In this document: piece after piece, positions 1 to 9,800 of the stretch
How the letters are laid out: the number at the start of each line of letters is the position of its first letter
Numbering within the stretch: the first letter of the stretch is position 1
Assembly (NCBI GenBank): GCA_964034945.1
Contig: OZ035960.1
Location: 69,522,994-69,586,993 of the forward strand
Origin: Chrysopilus asiliformis
Taxonomy: Eukaryota > Arthropoda > Insecta > Diptera > Rhagionidae
Reading direction: 5' to 3'
DNA: 64,000 bases
The notes under the pieces: model-generated
Database searches by the model: none
Told to the model about the DNA's origin: nothing
The model's input: only the letters and a program-made list of their open reading frames with translations
Made by a program: the position numbers and the translations under genes

Positions 1-120
1 TGATGTTAATATTGATATAGTAATATTAATATCGATATAGTGATTATAATAGTGGCATAACGATTATAATATTGCTATAGTGATTATAATATTGATATAG
101 TTATTATAATATTGATATAG

Positions 121-620
121 TGATTATAATATATATGTAGTGATTATAATATTGATATGGTGATTATAATATATATATAGTGATTATAATATTAATATAG
201 TGATTATAATATTGATATAGTGATTATAATATTAATATAGTGATTATAATATTGATATAGTGATTATTATTGCTATTGCTATAGTGATATTAATATTGAT
301 ATAGTGATTATGATATTGATATAATAATTACAATATTGATATAGTGATTATAATATTCATATAGTGATATTAATATTGCTATAGTGATATTAATATTGAT
401 ATAGTAATATTAATATCGATATAGTGATTATAATAGTGGCATAACGATTATAATATTGATATAGTGATTATAAAGTGGCATAACGATTATAATATTGGTA
501 TAGTGATTATAATATTGATATAGTTATTATAATATTGATATAGTGATTGTGGCATTGATATAGTGATTATAATATATATGTAGTGATTACAATATTGATA
601 AAGTGGTATTAATATTGATA
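121..620 (+). repeat. Minisatellite block duplicated at 2298-2777 (left copy)
   Basis: A run of distinctive variants in fixed order defines the block: GATATGGTG, TGATTATTATTGCTATTGC (261), TGATATAATAATTACAATAT, an ATTCATATAG unit, TAATATTAATATCGATATAG, AAAGTGGCATAACG and AAGTGGTATTAATATTG (about 603). The same order recurs 2177 bp downstream, falling to 2157 bp after loss of one unit. It is a segmental duplication within the array. Confidence 0.8.
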
Positions 621-1635
621 TAGTGATTATAATACTGATATAGTTTTTATAATATTGATATTATGATATTAATATTAATATAGTGATTATAATATTGATA
701 TAGTGATTATAATATTGGTATAGTGATTAAAATATCGATATAGTGATTATAATATATATGTAGTGATTATACTATTGATATAGTGATTATAATATTCATA
801 TAGTGATAATAATATTGCTATAGTGATATTAATATTGATATAGTGATTATTATATTGATATAGTGATTCTAATATTGATATAGTGATTATAATATTAATA
901 TAGTGATTATAATATTGATATAGTGATTATAATATTAATATAGTGATTATACTATTGGTATAGTGATTATAATATTGATTTGGTGATTATAATATATATA
1001 TAGTGATTATAATATTAATATAGTGATTATAATATTGATATAGTGATTATAATATTAATATAGTGATTATAATATTGATATAGTGATTATAATATTAAGA
1101 TAGTGATTATAATATTGATATAGATATAATGATTACAATATTGATATAGTGATTATAATATTTATATAGTGATATTACTATATATTAATATCGATATAGT
1201 GATTATAATAGTGGCATAACGATTATAATATTGCTATAGTGATTATAATAGTGGCATAACGATTATAATATTGCTATAGTGATTATAATATTGATATAGT
1301 GATTATAATATTGATATAGTGATTATAATATCGTTATAGTGATACTAATATCGATATAGTGATTATAATATTGGTATAGTGATTATAAATTGATATAGTG
1401 ATTATACTATCGATATAGTGGTTATAATATTGATATAGTAATTATAATATTGATATGGTGATTTTAATATCGATATAGTGATTATATCATTGCTATAGTG
1501 ATATTAATATTGATATAGGATTATGATATTGATATAATGATTACAATATTGATATAGTGATTATAATATTGATATAGTGATTATATTATTGCTATAGTGA
1601 TATTAATATTGATATAGTAATATTAATATCGATAT

Positions 1636-1820
1636 AGTGATTATAATAGTGGCATAACGATTATAATATTGCTATAGTGATTATAATAGTGGCATAACGA
1701 TTATAATATTGCTATAGTGATTATAATAATGATATAGTGATTATAATAGTGGCATAACGATTATAATATTGCTATAGTGATTATAATAGTGGCATAACGA
1801 TTATAATATTGCTATAGTGA
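1636..1820 (+). repeat. 40-bp dimer sub-array with the GTGGCATAACG variant
   Basis: Here the 20-bp units alternate as a dimer, one unit carrying GTGGCATAACG and the next ATTGCTATAG. GTGGCATAACG starts at 1649, 1689, 1749 and 1789, spacings of 40, 60 and 40 bp. The same dimer occurs at about 1209-1280 and singly at about 50, 430, 475, 2610, 2655, 2790 and 2830. It shows a two-unit higher-order repeat growing inside the minisatellite. Confidence 0.85.
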
Positions 1821-2297
1821 TTATAATATTGATATAGTTATTATAATATTGATATAGTGAGTGTGCCATTGATATAGTGATTATAATATATATGTAGTGA
1901 TTATAATATTGATAAAGTGATTATAATATTGATATAGTGATTAAAATATCGATATAGTGATTATAATATATATGTAGTGATTATACTATTGATATAGTGA
2001 TTATAATATTGGTATAGTGATTATAATTTTCATATAGTGATAATAATATTGCTATAGTGATATTAATATTGATATAGTGATTATTATATTGATATAGTGA
2101 TTCTAATATTGATATAGTGATCATAATATTAATATAGTGATTATAATATTGAAATAGAGATTATAATATTGATATAGTGATTATAATATTGATATAGATC
2201 TTATAATATTGATATATTGATTATAATATTGATGTAATGATTATAATATAGATATAGTGATTATAATATTAATATAGTGATTATAATATAGATATAG

Positions 2298-2777
2298 TGA
2301 TTATACTATTGGTATAGTGATTATAATATTGATATGGTGATTATAATATATATATAGTGATTATAATATTAATATTGTGATTATAATATTGATATAGTGA
2401 TTATAATATTAATATAGTGATTATAATATTGATATAGTGATTATTATTGCTATTGCTATAGTGATATTAATATTGATATAGTGATTATGATATTGATATA
2501 ATGATTACAATATTGATATAGTGATTATAATATTCATATAGTGATATTAATATTGCTATAGTAATATTAATATTGATATAGTAATATTAATATCGATATA
2601 GTGATTATAATAGTGGCATAACAATTATAATATTGATATAGTGATTATAAAGTGGCATAACGATTATAATATCGCTATAGTGATTATAATATTGATATAG
2701 TTATTATAATATTGATATAGTGATTATAATATATATGTAGTGATTACAATATTGATAATGTGGTATTAATATTGATA
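2298..2777 (+). repeat. Minisatellite block duplicated from 121-620 (right copy)
   Basis: This carries the same ordered variant set as 121-620, for example TGATTATTATTGCTATTGC at 2438 and GTGGTATTAATATTG at 2760. Its left part (about 2211-2345) is copied once more at about 3041-3180, an offset of 833 bp with GATGTAATG at 2231 and 3064. That third copy lies in the left arm of the palindrome and so has a mirror image in the right arm. Confidence 0.78.
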
Positions 2778-2910
2778 TAGTGATTATAGTGGCATAACGA
2801 TTATAATATTGCTATAGTGATTATAATAGTGGCATAACGTTTATAATATTGATACAGTGATTATAATATAGATATAGTGATTATAATATTAATATAGTGA
2901 TTATAATATA

Positions 2911-2970
2911 CAGTAGAATCCCGATAATTCGTACCCCGATAATTCGTATATACCGCTAATTCGTATGAAT
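2911..2970 (+). mobile_element. Fragment resembling the end of a pogo/Tigger-type DNA transposon
   Basis: A 60-bp non-minisatellite insert begins with CAGTAGAATCCCGATAATTC directly after a TA dinucleotide. CAG-initiated terminal repeats at TA targets are typical of the Tc1/mariner superfamily's pogo/Tigger group. Inside it, a motif close to CCCGATAATTCGTA occurs three times (from about 2920, 2934 and 2953, the last diverged to CCGCTAATTCGTA). Such short direct repeats could be transposase-binding sites. No transposase gene and no second end of the element follow. It is therefore a truncated end or solo terminal repeat, and the family name is inference from pattern only. Confidence 0.5.
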
Positions 2971-3464
2971 TGATTATAATATTGCTATAGTGATAATAAT
3001 ATTGATATAGTGATTATAATATCGATATAGTGATTATAATATTGATATATTGATTATAATATTGATGTAATGATTATAATATAGATATAGTGATTATAAT
3101 ATTAATATAGTGATTATAATATAGATATAGTGATTATACTATTGGTATAGTGATTATAATATTGATATGGTGATTATAATATATATATATAGTGATTATA
3201 ATATTAATATAGTGATTATAATATTAATATAGTGATTATAATATTGATATAGTGATTATAATATTATAATATTGAGATAGTGATTATAATATTGATATAG
3301 TGATTATAATATTATAATATTGAGATAGTGATTATAATATTGATATATTGATTATAATATTGATATAGTGCTATTAATATTGATATAATGATTATAATAT
3401 TGATATAGTGATTATACTATTGCTATAGTGATTATAATATTGAAATATTGATTATAATATTGAT

Positions 3465-4769
3465 ATCGATATTATAATCACTATATTAATATTATAATCA
3501 TTATATCAATATTAACAGCATTATATCAATATTATAATCAATATATCAATATTATAATCACTATCTCAATATTATAATATTATAATCACTATATCAATAT
3601 TATAATCACTATATTAATATTATAATCACTATATCAATATTATAATCACTATATTAATATTATAATCACTATATATATATATTATAATCACCATATCAAT
3701 ATTATAATCACTATACCAATAGTATAATCACTATATCTATATTATAATCACTATATTAATATTATAATCACTATATCTATATTATAATCATTACATCAAT
3801 ATTATAATCAATATATCAATATTATAATCACTATATCGATATTATAATCACTATATCAATATTATTATCACTATTTCAATATTATAATCACTATATTAAT
3901 ATTATAATCAATATATCGATATTATAATCACTATATCAATATTATAATAACTACTATATCAATACTAATAATCACTATATCAATATTATAATCACTATAT
4001 CAATATTAATGTCACTATAGCAATATTAATATCACTATATCAATATTATAATCATTATATGAATATTAATATCACTATATCAATATTATAATCACCATCT
4101 CAATATTATAATCACTATATCAATATTATAGTCACTATATTAATATTATAATCACTATATCGATATTATAATCACTATATCAATATTATAAAAATTATAT
4201 CAATATTATAATCACTATATCGATATTATAATCACTATATCAATATTAATATCACTATAGCAATATTATAATCACTATATCAATATTATAATCACTATAT
4301 CAATATTATAATCACTATATTAATATTAATATCACTATAGCAATATTATAATCAATTCATACGAATTAGCGGTATATACGAATGATCGGGGTACGAATTA
4401 TCGGGATTCTACTGTATATTATAATCACTATATCTATATTATAATCACTGTATCAATATTATAATCACTATATGAATATTAATATCACTATATCAATATT
4501 ATAATCACTATATGAATATTAATATCACTATATCAATATTATAATCACTATATCGATATTATAATCACTATATCAAAATTAATCTCACTATATCAATATT
4601 ATAATTACTATATCACTATTATAATCGCTATATCAATATTATAATCACTATATCTATATTATAATCACTATATCAATATTGTAATCACTATATTAATATT
4701 ATAATCACTATATCTATATTATAATCAGTATATTATAATCACTATATCGATATTATAATCAGTATATTA
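3465..4769 (-). repeat. AT-rich 20-bp minisatellite, inverted arm
   Basis: Beyond the GATATC at 3462-3467 the same 20-bp unit continues as its reverse complement (CTATATCAATATTATAATCA) up to the border of unique DNA near 4770. The variant order of the first several hundred bases mirrors that of the forward arm. The GTGGCATAACG variant, common in the forward arm, was not seen here in either orientation. The mirrored segment therefore covers only the innermost part of the forward array, and the outer part has its own history. Confidence 0.96.
4355..4414 (-). mobile_element. Inverted second copy of the transposon-end fragment
   Basis: This is the reverse complement of the insert at 2911-2970 with a single visible difference (GAATGATCGG here where the mirrored copy has GAATTATCGG). 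The flanking minisatellite on both sides is mirrored too. It was therefore carried here by the inverted duplication and is not an independent insertion. One mismatch in 60 bp suggests the palindrome is young or its arms are kept alike by conversion. Confidence 0.85.
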
Positions 4770-5297
4770 AATACACCAGTTGATACACATACTTATTTTT
4801 CTGTTACGTCCGTTTAAATCATCTGTTCGTTTTGCATTTTGTGTTACTGTTAAATTCTTCGTTCAATTGTTGTTGTGTTTTAATAAACTAAGATCGCTTT
4901 GCCATCAACCATCGATCCATCAGCGAAGTTCAGAAAAAACAATCAGGCGATGGATCTTTCGATGATCATTTTGTCCAATTAAATTTTGATTTGTTTATCA
5001 TTAAAATTCTAATAGTTCGGTCTGCATGAAAAGTGTATTAAATCTGTCTGCATTTTATGTGTTTTCAAAAACAAAATAGAAAAAAAATGTGAAATGGTGC
5101 AATTGAATGTTTTTAACTTGAAATTGTATTATAAACAAAAATTATGCGTGAAAATTATTTGAAGTTTAATAATCTAAAATGATTTGTATTAGTTTTTAGT
5201 TAATTTGTCGTGTTGTCTTGCATGATTAGAATGGTTACCAAAACTTTGCGATATTTTTGTGCCCGCTTGAATTTGGTCTACTTTTTATTTATTTTAG

Positions 5298-5440
5298 GAA
5301 AAATCTAATGGAAAACCATCGAAGAGAAATTTGGACATCCCGGACAGAGGTGAAAAAGGATCGTGAATGTTTTATATGCGAAGGTGCTACGGTATTTGGA
5401 CGGACAGACAACGAAATCGGCCAGCTTGCTTCGCGGGGAC
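5298..5440 (+). other. Candidate internal exon, unrecognised (weak)
   Basis: The segment begins after an acceptor-like tract (TTTTTATTTATTTTAG, AG at 5296-5297) and ends before a GT at 5441 (GGGGAC then GTATTT). It lies in the 84-codon frame at 5257-5511, which reads MENHRREIWTSRTEVKK and then a CFIC dicysteine pair (codons 38-41). Composition is less AT-rich than the flanks. If GT 5441 pairs with the acceptor at 5500-5501 the intron is 61 bp, a common insect size. The donor is weak and alternatives exist (GTGAAA at about 5350, GTGCTA at about 5392). I recognise no protein family, so this is inference. Confidence 0.2.
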
Positions 5441-5480
5441 GTATTTTGCATAGACATCCAAAATATTATTTATTTTCCAT

Positions 5481-5501
5481 CTTCTTTTTCTTTTTTTATA
5501 G
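5481..5501 (+). promoter_or_regulatory. Strong 3' splice-acceptor-like site next to the satellite
   Basis: A pyrimidine-rich tract ends in TTTTTTTATAG with the AG at 5500-5501, about 12 bases before the satellite begins. Used after the candidate exon with the donor at 5441, the frame would run into the first satellite monomer and meet TGA at 5528-5530. The match to an acceptor is visible; use as a splice site is inference. Confidence 0.3.
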
Positions 5502-5551
5502 GCAGCTGTAACACCTTTTTCCAATTTTGATGGGAAATCGATTTCTGAGAG

Positions 5552-5579
5552 GGGGCGGGGCTTAACTCGGCCACGCCCC
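5552..5579 (+). other. Inter-monomer hairpin (representative of all units)
   Basis: GGGGCGGGGC at 5552-5561 can pair with GCCACGCCCC at 5570-5579, nine of ten pairs with one G-A mismatch, leaving the 8-nt loop TTAACTCG. T5 follows at once on the + strand. The same arrangement recurs in nearly every monomer. The stem halves also match a GC box (Sp1 type) and a KLF/CACCC-type box. Pairing is visible; folding or protein binding in vivo is inference. Confidence 0.7.
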
Positions 5580-6439
5580 TTTTTCCAATTTTGATGGGAA
5601 TCGATTTCTGAGAGGGGCGGGGCTTAACTCGGCCACGCCCCTTTTTCCAATTTTGATGGGAAATCGATTTCTGAGAGGGGCGGGGCTTAACTCGGCCACG
5701 CTCCTTTTTCCAATTTTGATGGGAAATCGATTTCTGAGAGGGGGCGGGGCTTAACCCGGCCACGCCCCCTTTTCCAATTTCGATGGGAAATCGATTTCTG
5801 AGAGGGGGCGGGGCTTAACTCGGCCACGCCCCTTTTTCCAATTTTGATGGGAAATCGATTTTTGAGAGGGGGCGGGGCTTAACTCGGCCACGCCCCTTTT
5901 TCCAATTTTGATGAAAAATCGATTTCTGAGAGGGGCGGGGCTTAACTCGGCCACGCCCCTTTTTCCAATTTTGATGGGAAATCGATTTCTGAGAGGGGGC
6001 GGGGCTTAACTCGGCCACGCCCCTTTTTCCAATTTTGATGGAAAATCGATTTCTGAGAGGGGGCGGAGCTTAACTCGGCCACGCCCCTTTTTCCAATTTT
6101 GATGGGAAATCGATTTCTGAAAGGGGGCGGGGCTTAACTCGGCCTCGCCCCTTGTTCCAATTTTGATGGGAAATCGATTTCTGAGAGGGGCGGGGCTTAA
6201 CTCGGCCACGCCCCTTTTTCCAATTTTGATGGGAAATCAATTTCAGAGAGGGGCGGGGCTTACCTCGGCCACGCCCCTTTTTCCAATTTTGATGGGAAAT
6301 CGATTTCTGAGAGGGCGCCGGGCTTAACTCGGCCACGCCCCTTTTTCCAATTTTGATGGGAAATCGATTTCTGAGAGGGGCGGGGCTTAACTCGGCCACG
6401 CCCCTTTTTCTAATTTTGATGGGAAATCGATTTCTGAAA

Positions 6440-6880
6440 GGGGGCGGGGCTTAACTCGGCCTCGCCCCTTGTTCCAATTTTGATGGGAAATCGATTTCTG
6501 AGAGGGGGCGGGGCTTAACTCGGCCACGCCCCTTTTTCCAATTTTGATGGGAAATCGATTTCTGAGAGGGGGCGGGGCTTAACTCGGCCACGCCCCTTTT
6601 TCCAATTTTGATGGGAAATCGATTTCTGAGAGGGGCGGGGCTTAACTCGGCCACGCCCCTTTTTCCAATTTTGTTGGGAAATCGATTTCTGAGAGGGCGC
6701 GGGGCTTAACTCGGCCACGCCCCTTTTTTCCAATTTTGATGGGAAATCGATTTCTGAGAGGGGGCGGGGCTTAACTCGGCCACGCCCCTTTTTCCAATTT
6801 TGATGGGAAATCGATTTCTGAGAGGGGCGGGGCTTAACTCGGCCACGCCCCTTTTTCCAATTTTGATAGGAAATCGATTT
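6440..6880. repeat. Satellite block A1, also at 7590-8050 and 11080-11530
   Basis: The block starts with a monomer carrying CTCGGCCTCGCCCCTTGTTC and continues through two 64-bp units and a 63-bp unit to a monomer with TTTTGTTGGG and GGGCGCGGGG. The same order is found 1148 bp downstream (7590-8050) and again about 4.65 kb downstream (11080-11530). Rare changes shared in the same order point to duplication and not to repeated mutation. Confidence 0.8.
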
Positions 6881-7169
6881 CTGAGAGGGGCCGGAGCTTA
6901 ACTCGGCCACGCCCCTTTTTCCAATTTTGATGGGAAATCGATTTCTGAGAGGGGGCGGGGCTTAACTCGGCCACGCCCCTTTTTCCAATTTTGATGGGAA
7001 ATCGATTTCTGAGAGGGCGCCGGGCTTAACTCGGCCACGCCCCTTTTTCCAATTTTGATGGGAAATCGATTTCTGAGAGGGCGCCGGGCTTAACTCGGCC
7101 ACGCCCCTTTTTCCAATTTTGATGGAAAATCGATTTCTGAGAGGGGGCGGGGCTTAACTCGGCCACGCC

Positions 7170-9800
7170 CCTTTTTCCAATTTTGATGGGAAATCGATTT
7201 CTGAGAGGGGGCGGGGCTTAACTCGGCCACGCCCCTTTTTCCGATTTTGATGGGAAATCGATTTCTGAGAGGGGCGGGGATTAACTCGGCCACGCCCCTT
7301 TTTCCAATTTTGATAGGAAATCGATTTCTGAGAGGGGGCGGGGCTTAACTCGGCCACGCCCCTTTTTCCAATTTTGATGGGAAATCGATTTCTGAGAGGG
7401 GGCGGGGCTTAACTCGGCCACGCCTTTTTTCCAATTTTGATGGGAAATCGATTTCTGAGAGGGGCGGAGCTTAACTCGGCCACGCCCCTTTTTCCAATTT
7501 TTGATGGGAAATCGATTTCTGAGAGGGGCGGGGCTTAACTCGGCCACGCCCCTTTTTCCAATTTTGATGGGAAATCGATTTCTGAGAGGGGGCGGGGCTT
7601 AACTCGGCCTCGCCCCTTGTTCCAATTTTGATGGGAAATCGATTTCTGAGAGGGGGCGGGGCTTAACTCGGCCACGCCCCTTTTTCCAATTTTGATGGGA
7701 AATCGATTTCTGAGAGGGGGCGGGGCTTAACTCGGCCACGCCCCTTTTTCCAATTTTGATGGGAAATCGATTTCTGAGAGGGGCGGGGCTTAACTCGGCC
7801 ACGCCCCTTTTTCCAATTTTGTTGGGAAATCGATTTCTGAGAGGGCGCGGGGCTTAACTCGGCCACGCCCCTTTTTCCAATTTTGATGGGAAATCGATTT
7901 CTGAGAGGGGGCGGGGCTTAACTCGGCCACGCCCCTTTTTCCAATTTTGATGGGAAATCGATTTCTGAGAGGGGCGGGGCTTAACTCGGCCACGCCCCTT
8001 TTTCCAATTTTGATAGGAAATCGATTTCTGAGAGGGGCCGGAGCTTAACTCGGCCACGCCCCTTTTTCCAATTTTGATGGGAAATCGATTTCTGAGAGGG
8101 GGCGGGGCTTAACTCGGCCACGCCCCTTTTTCCAATTTTGATGGGAAATCGATTTCTGAGAGGGCGCCGGGCTTAACTCGGCCACGCCCCTTTTTCCAAT
8201 TTTGATGGGAAATCGATTTCTGAGAGGGGCGGGGATTAACTCGGCCACGCCCCTTTTTCCAATTTTGATAGGAAATCGATTTCTGAGAGGGGGCGGGGCT
8301 TAACTCGGCCACGCCCCTTTTTCCAATTTTGATGGGAAATCGATTTCTGAGAGGGGGCGGGGCTTAACTCGGCCACGCCTTTTTTCCAATTTTGATGGGA
8401 AATCGATTTCTGAGAGGGGCGGAGCTTAACTCGGCCACGCCCCTTTTTCCAATTTTTGATGGGAAATCGATTTCTGAGAGGGGCGGGGCTTAACTCGGCC
8501 ACGCCCCTTTTTCCAATTTTGATGGGAAATCGATTTCTGAGAGGGGGCGGGGCTTAACTCGGCCACGCCCCTTTTTCCAATTTTGATGGGAAATCGATTT
8601 CTGAGAGGGGCGGGGCTTAACTCGGCTACGCCCCTTTTTCCAATTTTGATAGGAAATCGATTTCTGAGAGGGGCCGGAGCTTAACTCGGCCACGCCCCTT
8701 TTTCCAATTTTGATGGAAAATCGATTTCTGAGAGGGGGCGGGGCTTAACTCGGCCACGCCCCTTTTTCCAATTTTGATGGGAAATCGATTTCTGAGAGGG
8801 GGCGGGGCTTAACTCGGCCACGCCCCTTTTTCCGATTTTGATGGGAAATCGATTTCTGAGAGGGGCGGGGATTAACTCGGCCACGCCCCTTTTTCCAATT
8901 TTGATAGGAAATCGATTTCTGAGAGGGGGCGGGGCTTAACTCGGCCACGCCCCTTTTTCCAATTTTGATGGGAAATCGATTTCTGAGAGGGGGCGGGGCT
9001 TAACTCGGCCACGCCTTTTTTCCAATTTTGATGGGAAATCGATTTCTGAGAGGGGCGGAGCTTAACTCGGCCACGCCCCTTTTTCCAATTTTTGATGGGA
9101 AATCGATTTCTGAGAGGGGCGGGGCTTAACTCGGCCACGCCCCTTTTTCCAATTTTGATGGGAAATCGATTTCTGAGAGGGGGCGGGGCTTAACTCGGCC
9201 ACGCCCCTTTTTCCAATTTTGATGGGAAATCGATTTCTGAGAGGGGCGGGGCTTAACTCGGCTACGCCCCTTTTTCCAATTTTGATGGGAAATCGATTTC
9301 TGAGAGGGCGCCGGGCTTAACTCGGCCACGCCCCTTTTTCCAATTTTGATGGAAAATCGATTTCTGAGAGGGGGCGGGGCTTAACTCGGCCACGCCCCTT
9401 TTTCCAATTTTGATGGGAAATCGATTTCTGAGAGGGGGCGGGGCTTAACTCGGCCACGCCCCTTTTTCCGATTTTGATGGGAAATCGATTTCTGAGAGGG
9501 GCGGGGATTAACTCGGCCACGCCCCTTTTTCCAATTTTGATAGGAAATCGATTTCTGAGAGGGGGCGGGGCTTAACTCGGCCACGCCCCTTTTTCCAATT
9601 TTGATGGGAAATCGATTTCTGAGAGGGGGCGGGGCTTAACTCGGCCACGCCTTTTTTCCAATTTTGATGGGAAATCGATTTCTGAGAGGGGCGGAGCTTA
9701 ACTCGGCCACGCCCCTTTTTCCAATTTTTGATGGGAAATCGATTTCTGAGAGGGGCGGGGCTTAACTCGGCCACGCCCCTTTTTCCAATTTTGATGGGAA
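7170..9800. repeat. Higher-order repeat of 636 bp (10 monomers), about four copies
   Basis: Marker monomers recur in fixed order. CAATTTTTGATGG with an extra T lies at 7496, 8451, 9087 and 9723 (spacings 955, 636, 636). CACGCCTTTTTTCC lies at about 7421, 8376, 9012 and 9648. GGGGATTAACTCGG lies at about 7277, 8231, 8867 and 9503. The first interval is longer by about 319 bp, which is five monomers. CGATTTTGATGGG is missing from the second copy, so copies have exchanged or lost single variants since duplication. Confidence 0.9.

Larger units (their letters stand above)
1..3464 (+). repeat. AT-rich 20-bp minisatellite, forward-oriented arm
   Basis: Head-to-tail units with consensus TGATTATAATATTGATATAG (17 of 20 bases A or T) fill this stretch and start before the window. 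Units vary at a few positions: TTGATATAG can be TTAATATAG, TTGCTATAG, ATATATGTAG, ATCGATATAG or GTGGCATAACG. Some units are 19 or 21 bp long. No open frame of note exists because the units contain TAA and TAG in several frames. No gene, promoter or RNA gene is visible. I do not recognise this repeat family by name. Confidence 0.97.
2840..4464. repeat. Large imperfect palindrome (inverted duplication)
   Basis: The centre is the perfect hexamer GATATC at 3462-3467. Going outwards, distinctive units occur in mirrored order in both arms: a GCTATTAATATTGATATAATG unit and its mirror (about 3370 and 3510), a doubled ATTATAATATTATAAT spacer (about 3260-3320 and 3570-3580), a GATGTAATG unit (3064 and about 3790), the 60-bp insert (2911-2970 and 4355-4414) and a GATACAGTG unit (2851 and about 4448). 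Outside these points the mirrored order is lost. The left arm is about 625 bp and the right about 1000 bp. The difference is mainly one block of about 460 bp present only on the right (roughly 3875-4337). Confidence 0.9.
4770..5513. other. Unique AT-rich spacer between the two arrays
   Basis: This is the only non-repetitive DNA in the window. It is mostly AT-rich with short A and T runs. The stretch of about 5298-5450 is visibly richer in G and C than its surroundings. Two short open frames on the + strand (4780-4965, 61 codons; 5257-5511, 84 codons) show no domain I recognise. The first is best read as chance, with a hydrophobic start and no ribosome-binding or codon signal. No tRNA, rRNA or complete mobile element is visible here. 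Confidence 0.9.

Noticed and set aside
1..4769. Mitochondrial control region or replication origin, suggested by the AT-rich repeats
   Set aside because: No mitochondrial tRNA, rRNA or coding sequence is nearby, and the array adjoins a GC-rich nuclear-type satellite.
4914..4956. 8-bp inverted repeat GATCCATC / GATGGATC in the unique segment
   Set aside because: A single short inverted repeat with a 27-bp loop is expected by chance and has no linked feature.
4780..4965. 61-codon open frame at the edge of the unique segment
   Set aside because: It starts immediately after the AT array, shows no recognisable domain or coding-like composition, and is within the length expected by chance.
5552..5584. 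Stem-loop plus T5 as a bacterial rho-independent terminator
   Set aside because: It occurs in almost every monomer of a eukaryotic satellite with no upstream genes. The structure is kept as a hairpin observation only.
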